Shown here piece after piece: positions 35,181 to 44,181 of a DNA stretch of 64,000 nt (its first letter is position 1; each line of letters starts with the position of its first letter). The stretch is from assembly GCF_046546475.1 (NCBI RefSeq), contig NZ_JBKGXS010000008.1, positions 186,001 to 250,000 of the forward strand. The letters are read 5' to 3'. Position numbers and translations under genes: made by a program. Source of the DNA: Pseudonocardia phyllosphaerae (lineage in GTDB: Bacteria > Actinomycetota > Actinomycetes > Mycobacteriales > Pseudonocardiaceae). Under the pieces are notes generated by a model. That model worked only from the letters and a program-made list of their open reading frames with translations, had not been told where the DNA came from and did no database searches.

Positions 35181-36119
35181 TCAGCCGCCGTGCGCGGCGG
35201 AGGCCAGCTCCGGGTCGAGACCCTCGCGACGGATGCGCTGGTCCTGGTACAGCAACGCGGTCGTCCCGACGAGCACGGCGTAGGCGAGCGCCTCGTAGAG
35301 CACGATGCCGATCCCGCCGACGACCACGGCGCCGGACCGGAGGCCACCCGCTCCGACCGCGACCGCGACGGCGATCACCGGGATCGCGATCGCCAGCCCG
35401 GCGACCGCCACGGCGATCCCGCACAGCAGCTGCACGCCGAAGCAGCGCCACCAGGAACCCGTGACCAGCTCGCGGGACCGGTGCAGGGCGTCGACCGCGG
35501 GCAGCCCCTCGACGACGACCGCCGCAGGCGCCAGGGTGAGCAGCACCGTCAGATAGATCATCACGACGTACCCGGCGACGACGAGCAGCACGGCGACCAC
35601 CGCGCCGACCACACCGGACTCCCACAGCGGCGCCCCGACGAACCCGATGATCAGGACCGGCACGAGCCCGATCAGGGCCGTGACCGGCACGACCACGTAG
35701 AGCGCGCCCAGGTGCGGCCGGGCCGCCTGCCAGGCCTGGCCCGGCCCGATCCGGCGGCCGACGACGGCCGGGCGCAGCGCCGCCAGCGCGATGCCCAGCA
35801 GCGGCGGGTAGATCAGCGCGGTGACCGCGGCGATGCCGAGGCCCGACCACAGGGAGAACGGACCGAACGGGTCGGCGCCGTAGCCGGGCACCGACGTCGG
35901 CCCGACCCCGCCGGTCTCGCCCTGCAGCCCGAACTGCACCGCGACGAGTACCGCGGAGTACACCAGGATCGGCACCAGCACGGTCACCGGGCACGTCCGG
36001 ACGAACCGGAAACCCGCGCCGACCAGGTCGCCCGCGTCCTGCGGGGCGAGCGGGATGATGCCGGGGCGGGCCGGCCGGCCCGGCTCCCCGCCGGACGGCC
36101 GCGGTGGTTGCTCGGTCAC
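35181..36119 (-). CDS. Multi-pass membrane protein (GDPD-membrane-domain/DUF7544-like)
   Basis: A 312-residue protein with a proline-rich cytoplasmic N terminus (TEQPPRPSGGEPGRPARPGI) and about six long hydrophobic helices. The pattern LAPQDAGDLVGAGFRFVR at the front and AVDALHRSRELVTGSWWRCF in the middle is typical of actinobacterial membrane proteins related to the glycerophosphodiester phosphodiesterase membrane domain. No catalytic motif is seen. The GTG start has GGGGAGGGG upstream. It is convergent with the GlxA gene, only 10 bp apart. The function is unknown. Confidence 0.7.
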   Translation of the reverse strand: MTEQPPRPSGGEPGRPARPGIIPLAPQDAGDLVGAGFRFVRTCPVTVLVPILVYSAVLVAVQFGLQGETGGVGPTSVPGYGADPFGPFSLWSGLGIAAVTALIYPPLLGIALAALRPAVVGRRIGPGQAWQAARPHLGALYVVVPVTALIGLVPVLIIGFVGAPLWESGVVGAVVAVLLVVAGYVVMIYLTVLLTLAPAAVVVEGLPAVDALHRSRELVTGSWWRCFGVQLLCGIAVAVAGLAIAIPVIAVAVAVGAGGLRSGAVVVGGIGIVLYEALAYAVLVGTTALLYQDQRIRREGLDPELASAAHGG

Positions 36120-36284
36120 GGACGACCCCTCCCCGTTCGTGTGCGTCGCCCGGTTCTACCCGGTGCGGGCCGCATCCGGGAGCCGGAGCAGCGCGGAGAC
36201 CCGACCGTGCGACCCCGGCCCGGCGGGGTGACCTCACCCACCGCCTGATCGGTACAGCTCGGGACGGGCTGCGACACTGGGTCC

Positions 36285-37418
36285 GTGACCGATCCTGCCG
36301 ACCTCACGATCCCGTCCGATCTCCTGCCCGCCGACGGCCGTTTCGGCTGTGGCCCGTCGAAGGTCCGCACCGAGGCGCTGTCCGCGCTCGCCGCGACCGG
36401 GGACTCCCTGCTGGGCACCTCGCACCGGCAGAAGCCGGTCAAGGACATCGTCGGACGCGTGCGGGCCGGGCTCGGCGAGCTGTTCTCGCTGCCCGAGGGC
36501 TACCAGGTGGTGCTGGGCAACGGCGGCTCGACGGCGTTCTGGGACGCGGCCGCGTTCGGCCTGGTCCGCGAGAAGTCACTGCACCTGACCTACGGCGAGT
36601 TCTCGCAGAAGTTCGCCGACACCACCGCGGGCGCGCCGTTCCTGGCCGACCCGGTGATCGTGTCGTCGGAGCCGGGGACCGCGCCTGCGCCGCGCACCGA
36701 CCCGTCGGCGGACGTGCTGGCGTGGGCGCACAACGAGACCTCGACCGGTGTCGCGGTACCGGTGCTGCGACCCGAGGGCACGACCGACGACCAGCTCGTC
36801 GTCATCGACGCGACGTCCGGCGCGGGCGGGCTGCCCGTCGACATCGCCCAAGCCGACGTCTACTACTTCGCCCCGCAGAAGGGCTTCGCCTCCGACGGCG
36901 GCCTGTGGATCGCCCTGATGAGCCCGAAGGCGCTGGCCCGGGTGGAGGAGCTGCAGGCCTCGGAGCGATGGATCCCGCCGTTCCTGTCGCTGCAGACCGC
37001 CGTCGACAACTCGGCCAAGGACCAGACCTACAACACCCCGGCGCTCGCGACGCTGTTCCTGCTCGCCGACCAGATCGACTGGCTGAACGGCCTCGGCGGG
37101 CTCGACGGCGCCGTCGCCCGCACCCGCGACTCGTCCGAGCGGCTCTACACCTGGGCCGACAAGAGCGCGTTCGCGACGCCGTTCGTGACCGACCCCGCGC
37201 ACCGCAGCCTGGTCGTCGGGACGATCGACTTCGACGACGCCGTCGACGCCGCAGCCGTCGCGAAGGTGCTGCGCGCCAACGGGATCGTCGACACCGAGCC
37301 GTACAGGAAGCTGGGCCGCAACCAGCTGCGGGTCGGGATGTTCCCGGCGATCGAGCCGGCCGACGTCTCCGCCCTGACCGCGAGCGTGGACTGGGTCGTG
37401 GAGCGCCTCGGCAGCTGA
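36285..37418 (+). CDS. serC: Phosphoserine aminotransferase
   Basis: A 377-residue PLP-dependent class V aminotransferase for serine biosynthesis (3-phosphohydroxypyruvate to phosphoserine), of the mycobacterial SerC subtype. Motifs are FGCGPSKVRTEALSALA at the N terminus, LGNGGSTAFWDAAAF, DATSGAGGLPVDIAQADVYY and the PLP lysine in YFAPQKGFASDGG. The GTG start has a GACACT hexamer 6 nt upstream. It is followed by a terminator hairpin and then sepH, an order shared with mycobacteria from memory. Confidence 0.95.
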   Translation: MTDPADLTIPSDLLPADGRFGCGPSKVRTEALSALAATGDSLLGTSHRQKPVKDIVGRVRAGLGELFSLPEGYQVVLGNGGSTAFWDAAAFGLVREKSLHLTYGEFSQKFADTTAGAPFLADPVIVSSEPGTAPAPRTDPSADVLAWAHNETSTGVAVPVLRPEGTTDDQLVVIDATSGAGGLPVDIAQADVYYFAPQKGFASDGGLWIALMSPKALARVEELQASERWIPPFLSLQTAVDNSAKDQTYNTPALATLFLLADQIDWLNGLGGLDGAVARTRDSSERLYTWADKSAFATPFVTDPAHRSLVVGTIDFDDAVDAAAVAKVLRANGIVDTEPYRKLGRNQLRVGMFPAIEPADVSALTASVDWVVERLGS

Positions 37419-37434
37419 GCCCCGCGTTCCCGCC

Positions 37435-37472
37435 GACGGCCGGGTGTCCCGCAGCAGCGGGCCCCGGCCGTC
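37435..37472 (+). terminator. Terminator of serC
   Basis: Stem of 10 bp (GACGGCCGGG/CCCGGCCGTC) plus an inner 5-bp stem CCCGC/GCGGG, 17 nt after the serC stop codon. Confidence 0.7.
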
Positions 37473-37493
37473 CGCGTGTCCGGCCCCGCCCGG

Positions 37494-37523
37494 TTGATCG
37501 GCACGGAACTGATCAGCACGGAA
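37494..37523. repeat. Two tandem 15-bp direct repeats upstream of sepH
   Basis: TTGATCGGCACGGAA followed directly by CTGATCAGCACGGAA, 13 of 15 identical, about 255-285 bp before sepH. Direct-repeat spacing of 15 bp may place a regulator on one DNA face only roughly; the role is unknown. Confidence 0.45.
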
Positions 37524-37777
37524 TCGCATCCGGCAACACCCGCGCGACACCGGATCGATAGCAACACGTTGTAGTCACAGTTTTCACAACAGCCCCAAGA
37601 GCACCGTGCAGCACGCCACATGAGAGTCTGCGCACGGTGCGTGAAACCGGCCCGCGGGTCCCCCGGCCAGGTACGCATTGCCGACCAGGCAGAACACGCC
37701 CGGCGCGCCTCAGCCGCTCGGGACCCGCAGGCATCTACCGTCACCCGGACGGGGACGAACAGCAGGAGGGCCGATCA

Positions 37778-39433
37778 ATGCGCGCGTTGCGGGTCGTGGG
37801 GGTGACCGGGGACGGCTCGGTCGTCCTCGAGGACCCAGGGCGACGTGAGCGTTTCACCGTGCCGGCCGACGAGCAGCTCCGCGCCGCGGCACGCGGCGAC
37901 GTGACCCGGCTCGGACAGATCGCGATCGAGTTGGAGAGCCAGTTGCGCCCACGGGAGATCCAGGCCCGCATCCGGGGCGGCGCGTCGGTCGACGAGGTCG
38001 CCGCCGCAGCAGGCGTTCCGGTGCAGAAGATCGAGCGGTTCGCGTACCCGGTCCTGCTGGAACGCTCCCGCACCGCCGAGCTCGCCCAGGGTGCACACCC
38101 CCAGCGCGCGGACGGCCCCGATTCCCGCACGCTCGGCGAGACCGTCGCACACACCTTCGGGCTGCGCGGCCAGGACTACAGCAGCGCCGGCTGGGACTCG
38201 TGGAAGGGCGAGGACGGCAAGTGGGTCGTCGTCCTGACCTGGCAGACCGGTCGTTCGGACAACGCCGCGCACTGGGCGTTCCAGCCCGGCGCGCACGGCG
38301 GCACCGTCGCTCCGCTCGACGAGCACGCGTCGGACCTGGTCGAGGGCCTGCCCGCGCGTCCGCTGCGCCCGCTCGGCGCGGTCGTCGACATGGCGCGCGA
38401 CGAGGACCCCACCCCGACCTACGACGACCACGCCCCCGCTCCGGCCCACGCCGTCGGCCAGGGCTCCCCCGCGGAGTCCTGGGCCGGACGCGGTGTGGCT
38501 CCCGAGCAGCGCCGGCCGAGCCCGCCGCAGGTGCGCCCGTCGGCGCCCACCCGGACGTCCTGGGGGCTGCCGTCGACGCCCGCCGCGGGGTCCCGCAGCA
38601 CCCGTGACGACGAGCCGCGCGCCGAGTACACCGAGTACACCGCGCCGGCCGAGGAGTCCCGCCCGGCCGTCCCGCAGCGCCGGGACGAGCCGGCCGCGGA
38701 GCGGACCGCGCCGGCCGAGGACGCGCGGACGGCGGAGCCCGCTCCGGCGGCCGACGTCACGACCTACGTGGCGGAGACGCCGGAGGCGGAGATCGTCGAG
38801 TCCGGGGAGACGACGGACGAGGCCCCGGCCATCGACGAGAACGTCGACGAGACGTCGGCCGGAACCCCGGCGAACGGGGACTCGGCTACCGGTGACTCCA
38901 CGACCGGGACCGGCTCTCCCGCGACGACGCCCGTGAGCGAGCCCGCCGACGAGCAGGCCCGGCCCGGCACCGTTCGGACCGCCGGCAGCACCGGCAGCAC
39001 TGACAGCACCGGCAGCACTGACAGCACGGAGGCCGCCGCCACCGCGGCGTCGGTCCCGGCGGACGAGGTCGTGTCCACGGCGACCGAGCCGGCCGCGGCC
39101 GAGCCCGACACCGACGACTACGGCACCGACGACTCCGCCACCGCTGAGCCGGCCGCAGCTGAGGTCCGCACCACCGAGTCCCAGACCACCGAGGCCCCTG
39201 CCGAGGCTCCGGAACCGCAGACCACCGAGCCGGCCGCGACGACCGACCCCACCGAGAACGCCGCGCCCACCGAGAACGCCGCGCCTACCGAGGACGCCCG
39301 GCCCACCGAGAGCGCCGAGACCACCGACGGCGCCGAGGACAAGCCGCGCACCCCGGCCAAGCGCACGAAGAAGGGCAAGCCGGTCATGCCGTCGTGGGAC
39401 GAGGTCCTGCTCGGCGTCCGCGGCGGCCGCTGA
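37778..39433 (+). CDS. sepH: Cell division regulator SepH
   Basis: A 551-residue SepH (DUF3071) protein, which in actinobacteria binds FtsZ and promotes divisome assembly. The N-terminal conserved domain (about residues 1-165) has MRALRVVGVTGDGSVVLEDP, an HTH-like segment IRGGASVDEVAAAAGVPVQK, and GLRGQDYSSAGWDSWKGEDG. A very long Ala/Pro/Thr/Glu-rich disordered region follows, with repeats such as GSTGSTDSTGSTDSTE and PTENAAPTENAAPTE. The C-terminal motif KPVMPSWDEVLLGVR is the conserved FtsZ-linked tail. The ATG at 37778 has GGAGGG 7 nt upstream. Confidence 0.93.
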   Translation: MRALRVVGVTGDGSVVLEDPGRRERFTVPADEQLRAAARGDVTRLGQIAIELESQLRPREIQARIRGGASVDEVAAAAGVPVQKIERFAYPVLLERSRTAELAQGAHPQRADGPDSRTLGETVAHTFGLRGQDYSSAGWDSWKGEDGKWVVVLTWQTGRSDNAAHWAFQPGAHGGTVAPLDEHASDLVEGLPARPLRPLGAVVDMARDEDPTPTYDDHAPAPAHAVGQGSPAESWAGRGVAPEQRRPSPPQVRPSAPTRTSWGLPSTPAAGSRSTRDDEPRAEYTEYTAPAEESRPAVPQRRDEPAAERTAPAEDARTAEPAPAADVTTYVAETPEAEIVESGETTDEAPAIDENVDETSAGTPANGDSATGDSTTGTGSPATTPVSEPADEQARPGTVRTAGSTGSTDSTGSTDSTEAAATAASVPADEVVSTATEPAAAEPDTDDYGTDDSATAEPAAAEVRTTESQTTEAPAEAPEPQTTEPAATTDPTENAAPTENAAPTEDARPTESAETTDGAEDKPRTPAKRTKKGKPVMPSWDEVLLGVRGGR

Positions 39434-39448
39434 CCCGCACCGACCCGA

Positions 39449-39484
39449 TCGGGCCCCGCACGAGAACGTTCGTGCGGGGCCCGA
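39449..39484. terminator. Bidirectional terminator between sepH and the TrmH gene
   Basis: Perfect 15-bp stem (TCGGGCCCCGCACGA and complement) with a 6-nt loop between two convergent genes. Confidence 0.8.
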
Positions 39485-39521
39485 CTCGCGTCAGGGGCGC
39501 CGGTGCAGGGGGCGCCGGAAC

Positions 39522-40331
39522 TCAGCCCCCGCCGGTCACCGCGTGGAAGGCGACCGCGGCCGCCGTCGCCACGTTCAACGAGTCCACCCCGCTCGCCATC
39601 GGGATCCGGACGAGCCGGTCCGCCGCGTCGAGCGCCTCGTCACTGAGCCCCGGCCCCTCGGCCCCGACGAGCAGCGCCACCCGCTCCCCCGCCAGCCCGG
39701 CCGTCGCCAGCGGCTCGGCGTCCGCGCGCGGCGTCAGCGCGACGACGGTGAAGCCGCTGTCGCGCAGAGTGTCCAACGATGCCGGCCAGCTACCCGCCAG
39801 ACGGGTGAACGGCACGCGCAGCACGTGCCCCATCGACACCCGGACGCTGCGCCGATAGAGCGGGTCCGAGCAGCCCGGCCCGAGCAGGATCCCGTCGATA
39901 CCGAGCGCGGCCGCGTTGCGGAACAACGAGCCGAGATTCTCGTGGTCCCCGACGCCCTCGCAGACCGCGACCGTCCGGGCCCCGGCGAGAAGATCCCCGG
40001 CGTCCGGTTCGGCCGCGCGGTCCGCGACGGCCAGGACACCGCGGTTGAGGTGGAACCCGACCGCGTCGGCCATTGTCGTTGCGTCCGTCGCGAAGGCCGG
40101 GACGTGGATCTTCTCCAGGTCGGGCTCCAGCTCCTCCAGCCGCCGCGGCACCCCCAGCAGCGACCGCACCGGGTAGGGGGACTCCAGCAGCCGTCGTACG
40201 ACGACGACACCCTCCGCGATCACCAGCCCCCGCCCGCCGGGGCGGTCGGGGCGCCGGTCGGCGGTCGTCAGGTCCCGGTAGTCGTCGATCCGCGGGTCGT
40301 CCGGGCGGTCGATCGTGGTGAGTATGGCCAC
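39522..40331 (-). CDS. TrmH/SpoU family RNA 2'-O-methyltransferase
   Basis: A 269-residue SPOUT methyltransferase acting on rRNA or tRNA. Motif 1 is in AVCEGVGDHENLGSLFRNAA, motif 2 in ALLVGAEGPGLSDEALDAAD and motif 3 in RIPMASGVDSLNVATAAAVA. The N-terminal part (about residues 1-105) is a substrate-binding domain. The GTG at 40331 (VAILTTIDRP) is preferred because family members begin in this way; a GTG at 40349 would add six residues. It is convergent with sepH across a strong terminator. The RNA target is not known. Confidence 0.9.
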   Translation of the reverse strand: MAILTTIDRPDDPRIDDYRDLTTADRRPDRPGGRGLVIAEGVVVVRRLLESPYPVRSLLGVPRRLEELEPDLEKIHVPAFATDATTMADAVGFHLNRGVLAVADRAAEPDAGDLLAGARTVAVCEGVGDHENLGSLFRNAAALGIDGILLGPGCSDPLYRRSVRVSMGHVLRVPFTRLAGSWPASLDTLRDSGFTVVALTPRADAEPLATAGLAGERVALLVGAEGPGLSDEALDAADRLVRIPMASGVDSLNVATAAAVAFHAVTGGG

Positions 40332-40496
40332 GACGGCCGATCGTCCCACGTCACTGACCGTTCGCCGCGTCCGGTCGCCCGGTCAGCCGGTACCGCTCAT
40401 CTCAGCGATGTGACAACGTGTAGTGCCACCTCCCTGAACCGGGCCACGTCCGGGTGGGTGAGGAGGGCTCCCCGTTCGATGGAGGTCGGTTAGCGC

Positions 40497-41978
40497 ATGG
40501 GTCAGGTGGTCGACCGGACGACGTTCAGCCGGCGCGACCGCCAGCGGTACCGGATCAAGGTGCAGCGCTGCCTCGACACCCTCGAGGAGCTGCTCAGCAC
40601 CCACGCGTTCGCCGACTCCGAGCCGATGACCGGCGTCGAGGTCGAGTTCAGCCTGGTCGGTCCGGAGCTGGCGCCGTCTCTGAACGGGCGCGACGTGTTG
40701 GACACGATCGGGTCCGGCGAGTTCCAGAGCGAGCTCGGCCGCTGGAACGTCGAGCTGAACCTGCCGCCCCGCCCGCTGCCCGGTGACCAGTGGAAGCAGC
40801 TCGAGCACGAGCTGCTGGACCTGCTCGCGGGCGCCGGGGCCAAGGCCGGTGACCTCCGCACCCAGCTCGTCATGATCGGGATCCTGCCGACGCTGCGGGC
40901 CGAGCACATGGTCGCCGAGTCGATCTCCCCGGAGGACCGCTACCAGGCCCTCAACGACCAGATGCTCAACGCGCGCGGCGAGCCGATCCGGCTCGACATC
41001 TCCGGCGGCGAGGAGCGCGTCGGCGGCGACTTCGACACGATCATCCCGGAGGCGGCCTGCACCTCGCTGCAGCTGCACCTGCAGGTCGCGCCGGCCGAGT
41101 TCGGCCGCTACTGGAACGCCGCGCAGTGCCTGGCCGGGGTCCAGCTGGGGCTGGGGGCGAACTCGCCGTTCCTCATGGGGTCGCGGCTGTGGGCCGAGAC
41201 CCGGATCCCGCTGTTCGAGCAGGCCTGCGACGTGCGCACCCCGGAGTTCCACAACCAGGGCGTACGGCCGCGGGTGTGGTTCGGCGAGCGCTGGATCGAC
41301 TCGGTGCTGGACCTGTTCTCCGAGAACGCCCGCTACTTCCCCGCGCTGATGCCGCTGACCACCGACGTCGACCCGGTCGCGCAGATGAACGAGGGCGGCG
41401 TCCCCGACCTGCCCGAGCTGACCCTGCACAACGGCACGATCTGGCGCTGGAACCGGCCGATCTACGACAGCAGCGGCGACCGGCCGCACGTGCGGCTGGA
41501 GAACCGGGTGCTGCCGTCCGGCCCGACGACCGTCGACATGGTCGCGAACGCGCTGTTCTTCTACGGCCTGCTGCGCACGCTCGTCGAGTCCGACCAGGAG
41601 CTGTGGCGCTCGGTGTCGTTCGAGGCCGCGCGGGAGAACTTCCACACCGCGGCCCGGCACGGCATGCACGCGCCGCTGTACTGGCCGGGCATGGGCTGGG
41701 TACGCCCCGACGAGCTCACGTTGCGCACCCTGCTGCCGCTGGCGCACGAGGGGCTGGCCCGGTGGGGCGTCGGTGGCGCGGTCTGCGACCGGTACCTGAC
41801 GGTGCTGGAACGGCGCTGCGTGACGCGGCAGACCGGCGCGTCCTGGCAGGTCGACACGGTCGCCGCGCTCGAGGGGCGCGGCATGAGCCGGGACGAGGCG
41901 CTGCACGGGATGCTCGAGCGCTACGTCGCGTGCTCGACGGCCAACCAGCCCGTCCACACCTGGGAGATCCCCGACTGA
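40497..41978 (+). CDS. Glutamate-cysteine ligase family protein
   Basis: A 493-residue protein of the GCS2/YbdK-like carboxylate-amine ligase group. Family segments are GVEVEFSLVGPELAPSLNGR (the N-terminal ExE metal/ATP residues), ELGRWNVELNLPPRPL, CTSLQLHLQVAPAEFGRYWN and NRPIYDSSGDRPHVRLENRV. The substrate is not certain, since actinobacteria that make mycothiol carry several such ligases; candidate substrates are glutamate plus an amine. The ATG at 40497 gives the usual GQVVDRTTFSRRDR start. The gene appears monocistronic. Confidence 0.82.
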   Translation: MGQVVDRTTFSRRDRQRYRIKVQRCLDTLEELLSTHAFADSEPMTGVEVEFSLVGPELAPSLNGRDVLDTIGSGEFQSELGRWNVELNLPPRPLPGDQWKQLEHELLDLLAGAGAKAGDLRTQLVMIGILPTLRAEHMVAESISPEDRYQALNDQMLNARGEPIRLDISGGEERVGGDFDTIIPEAACTSLQLHLQVAPAEFGRYWNAAQCLAGVQLGLGANSPFLMGSRLWAETRIPLFEQACDVRTPEFHNQGVRPRVWFGERWIDSVLDLFSENARYFPALMPLTTDVDPVAQMNEGGVPDLPELTLHNGTIWRWNRPIYDSSGDRPHVRLENRVLPSGPTTVDMVANALFFYGLLRTLVESDQELWRSVSFEAARENFHTAARHGMHAPLYWPGMGWVRPDELTLRTLLPLAHEGLARWGVGGAVCDRYLTVLERRCVTRQTGASWQVDTVAALEGRGMSRDEALHGMLERYVACSTANQPVHTWEIPD

Positions 41979-42184
41979 TCCGGGGCCGGGTCCCGCGGCC
42001 GCCGTGTTCGCCATTGCGAAGCGGTCCGGCCGACCGGGCCCGGTGACCCCCTTCCGTTCCTACCGTCCCCGACGCCGGTGCCCCACGACGGGGCCCGGTG
42101 CCAGGGACGGAGGGACATGCCCGCGCACAGCCCCGTGTACAGCCCGGTGGCCGGTCCGGCCGCGCGCCGGACCGGTCCGCGGCG

Positions 42185-43684
42185 ATGACCGCCGTGTCCC
42201 CGTTCCGCCTGTTCGGCCGCGGACGCGACGACGACGCCGGCGCCCCGGACGGCGGCCCCGACCCGTGGCTCGACGGCCCGCCGGTCGCCGGTGCGCGCCC
42301 CGCCTGGTCCTCGGGTCCCACCGCGTACCCGGGATCCGGGGTCGCCGGGAGCACCGGGGTCGCCGGGAGCACCGGGGTCGCCGGGAGCACCGGCCCGGAC
42401 GCCGCGGCGTCCGGCACCGGACCGGCCTCGTTCGCCGGGCCCGGTCCCGCGACGGCGGCAGCCCGGCCGACCGCGTGGACCCCGCGCCGGCCCGCGGGTG
42501 AGGCGCAACCGGAGCCGGAGCCGGTCACCGACCCGTTCGGGTTCCCGCCGGTCCCGGCCGCGGGTGCCGCCGCACCGAGGGCGGCCGGGCCGGACGCCTG
42601 GGCTCCGCGCGTCCCCGGCGCTCCCCGCACCGGATCGGACCGGCGGGGGACGCCGCAGCCGGGCTCCGGCGCGCCCGGTGCGGAACCGGCGGTCCGGCCG
42701 GAGGCACCGTCCCGTGGCACGGCCCCGGCGGGGCCGGGGCCCGGGTCGATACCGGCACCCGGCGCGGAACCGGCGGTCCCGCCGGAGCAGCCCGAGCAGG
42801 CCCGGCCGGACCTCTCCGGGCTCGACGCCGCCGCGGCCTGGGCGGCATGGGTCCCGCCTGCTCCGGCGTACCCGTTGCCGCCGGTCACCCGGCTCACGGG
42901 AGCCCCGGCCGAACCCGACCGCGCTCCGGTTCCGCCCGAACGCTCCGCGCCACCCGAGCCCTCTGCACCACCCGAGCCCTCCGCACCGCCCGCAGCCGGA
43001 CCGCCACCCGGCGTCCCTGCGGACGCGCCCCGCAACGGCGCATCACACACCCGGTCCGAACCCCGGGTGGCCGCTCCGTCGACTTCGGACGATCGACGGG
43101 CGGACGCCCCGCGCAACGGCACGACCTCGCCCGGTGTCCCCGCGCCCCGCGCCGTCCCCGACCCGGATCCGCAGCCGGACCCGGCCCCGGGCACCGTCGA
43201 CCCCGACGACGCCCGCTCCCTCGCCGGCGCGTTCGCCGCCGATCTCCTGTCCTGGGACGAGGACGACCCCGCCCGCCGCGGCCGTGCCCTCGCCGCCCAC
43301 CTGCCCGCGGACGCCGGGGGTACGGCGCTGCTCGGCTGGACCGGCACCGGACGCCAGCGCGCCGACCTGGTGCTGCCCGGCCGCGTCCGTCCCGGCGACG
43401 ACGGCCGGGTGCACGTCACCGTCCGCGTCCGGGTCGTCCCCTACCGTCGCGTCGACGCCCGCGGCACCGGCTCCCCCGAGCCCGAACCGGACCCGCCGCT
43501 GGGCGAGGCCGCCGCGGCACCCGCGCCGTCGGCCCGCGGGTGGCGGGGCCTGGCCGCGCGCTGGGTCCGCGTCGAGGTCACCGTCGCCCGCAGCGGCGAC
43601 GGCCGCGACGGGGACGATCTCGTCGTCGACGCCGCGCCGGAGCCGCCGTCCCCGCACGACCTCGCAGGCCGGGGCCCGCGGTGA
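42185..43684 (+). CDS. Large proline-rich protein with conserved C-terminal domain
   Basis: Unrecognised 499-residue protein. Residues 1-340 are low complexity (Pro/Ala/Gly/Arg-rich), including three exact GVAGST hexapeptides encoded by an 18-bp repeat. The last about 160 residues look folded: DDARSLAGAFAADLLSWDED, TALLGWTGTGRQRADLVLPG, VHVTVRVRVVPYRRVDA and RWVRVEVTVARSG. The ATG at 42185 is chosen because an upstream ATG adds only unstructured residues. Its TGA overlaps the next GTG. Genes of this type occur in actinobacterial conjugation-like clusters (inference from its neighbours). Confidence 0.55.
   Translation: MTAVSPFRLFGRGRDDDAGAPDGGPDPWLDGPPVAGARPAWSSGPTAYPGSGVAGSTGVAGSTGVAGSTGPDAAASGTGPASFAGPGPATAAARPTAWTPRRPAGEAQPEPEPVTDPFGFPPVPAAGAAAPRAAGPDAWAPRVPGAPRTGSDRRGTPQPGSGAPGAEPAVRPEAPSRGTAPAGPGPGSIPAPGAEPAVPPEQPEQARPDLSGLDAAAAWAAWVPPAPAYPLPPVTRLTGAPAEPDRAPVPPERSAPPEPSAPPEPSAPPAAGPPPGVPADAPRNGASHTRSEPRVAAPSTSDDRRADAPRNGTTSPGVPAPRAVPDPDPQPDPAPGTVDPDDARSLAGAFAADLLSWDEDDPARRGRALAAHLPADAGGTALLGWTGTGRQRADLVLPGRVRPGDDGRVHVTVRVRVVPYRRVDARGTGSPEPEPDPPLGEAAAAPAPSARGWRGLAARWVRVEVTVARSGDGRDGDDLVVDAAPEPPSPHDLAGRGPR
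42338..42391 (+). repeat. Three perfect 18-bp tandem repeats
   Basis: Unit GGGGTCGCCGGGAGCACC three times in a row, encoding GVAGST repeats inside the Pro-rich protein. It is a likely length-variable site between strains. Confidence 0.85.
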
Positions 43685-44178
43685 CCCCGCGGATGCCCGT
43701 CGTCGGCGGGCTGGCCGGTGGGGTCGGGACCACGACGGTGGCCCGCGCGCTCCGGGCGCGCGACGCCGGCGTCGTCGCGGGACACGACCTGCTGCCCGAC
43801 GTCGTGCTGTGCCGGGACACCACGTCCGGGCTGGCCCTGGCCGCGCGGGCGCTCCCCCGCCCCGGCCCCGGTGCCCCGGTGCTGGCGCTGCATCCGGGCA
43901 CCGACGACCCGGACGGCGTCGACGCCACCGCAGCCGGTCCCGGCTGGGCGGCGGTCGTCGCGCTGCCCGCGGTGCCCGGCTGGGCCCGCGCCACCGACCC
44001 CTGGTCCGACGCCGCGGACGTCCTCGGCCGCACCGACCCGCCCGCCGCGCTCCGCCGCTACGCCGAGGCACTGGGCCGGATCGCCGCGCTGCTCACCGAG
44101 GGCGGCCGCCTGACCCGGCCACTCGCGGCATCCGCACGCGGCCCGTTGCGCGCCGTCCGCGGCGTCCGGCTGGGCTGA
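43681..44178 (+). CDS. ParA/MinD-like protein with degenerate P-loop
   Basis: A 165-residue protein starting VTPRMPVVGGLAGGVGTTTV. The glycine-rich loop resembles the deviant Walker A of ParA/MinD ATPases, but the lysine is replaced (GGVGTTT instead of GGxGKT/S), and the rest is short for the family. Other segments: VVAGHDLLPDVVLCRDTTSG and LALHPGTDDPDGVDATAAGP. The GTG overlaps the previous stop (GTGA), and the next gene starts 3 nt after its stop, so it is coupled within a four-gene operon. Catalytic activity is doubtful; a structural or partner role is possible. Confidence 0.6.
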   Translation: MTPRMPVVGGLAGGVGTTTVARALRARDAGVVAGHDLLPDVVLCRDTTSGLALAARALPRPGPGAPVLALHPGTDDPDGVDATAAGPGWAAVVALPAVPGWARATDPWSDAADVLGRTDPPAALRRYAEALGRIAALLTEGGRLTRPLAASARGPLRAVRGVRLG

Positions 44179-44181
44179 CCC

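Larger units (their letters stand above)
37419..37777. promoter_or_regulatory. serC-sepH intergenic region
   Basis: 359 bp without a gene. It holds the serC terminator, two tandem 15-bp repeats (37494-37523), an AT-rich stretch around 37558-37595 likely to contain promoter elements, and the sepH ribosome site GGAGGG just before 37778. No RNA gene or riboswitch was recognised. Confidence 0.5.
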
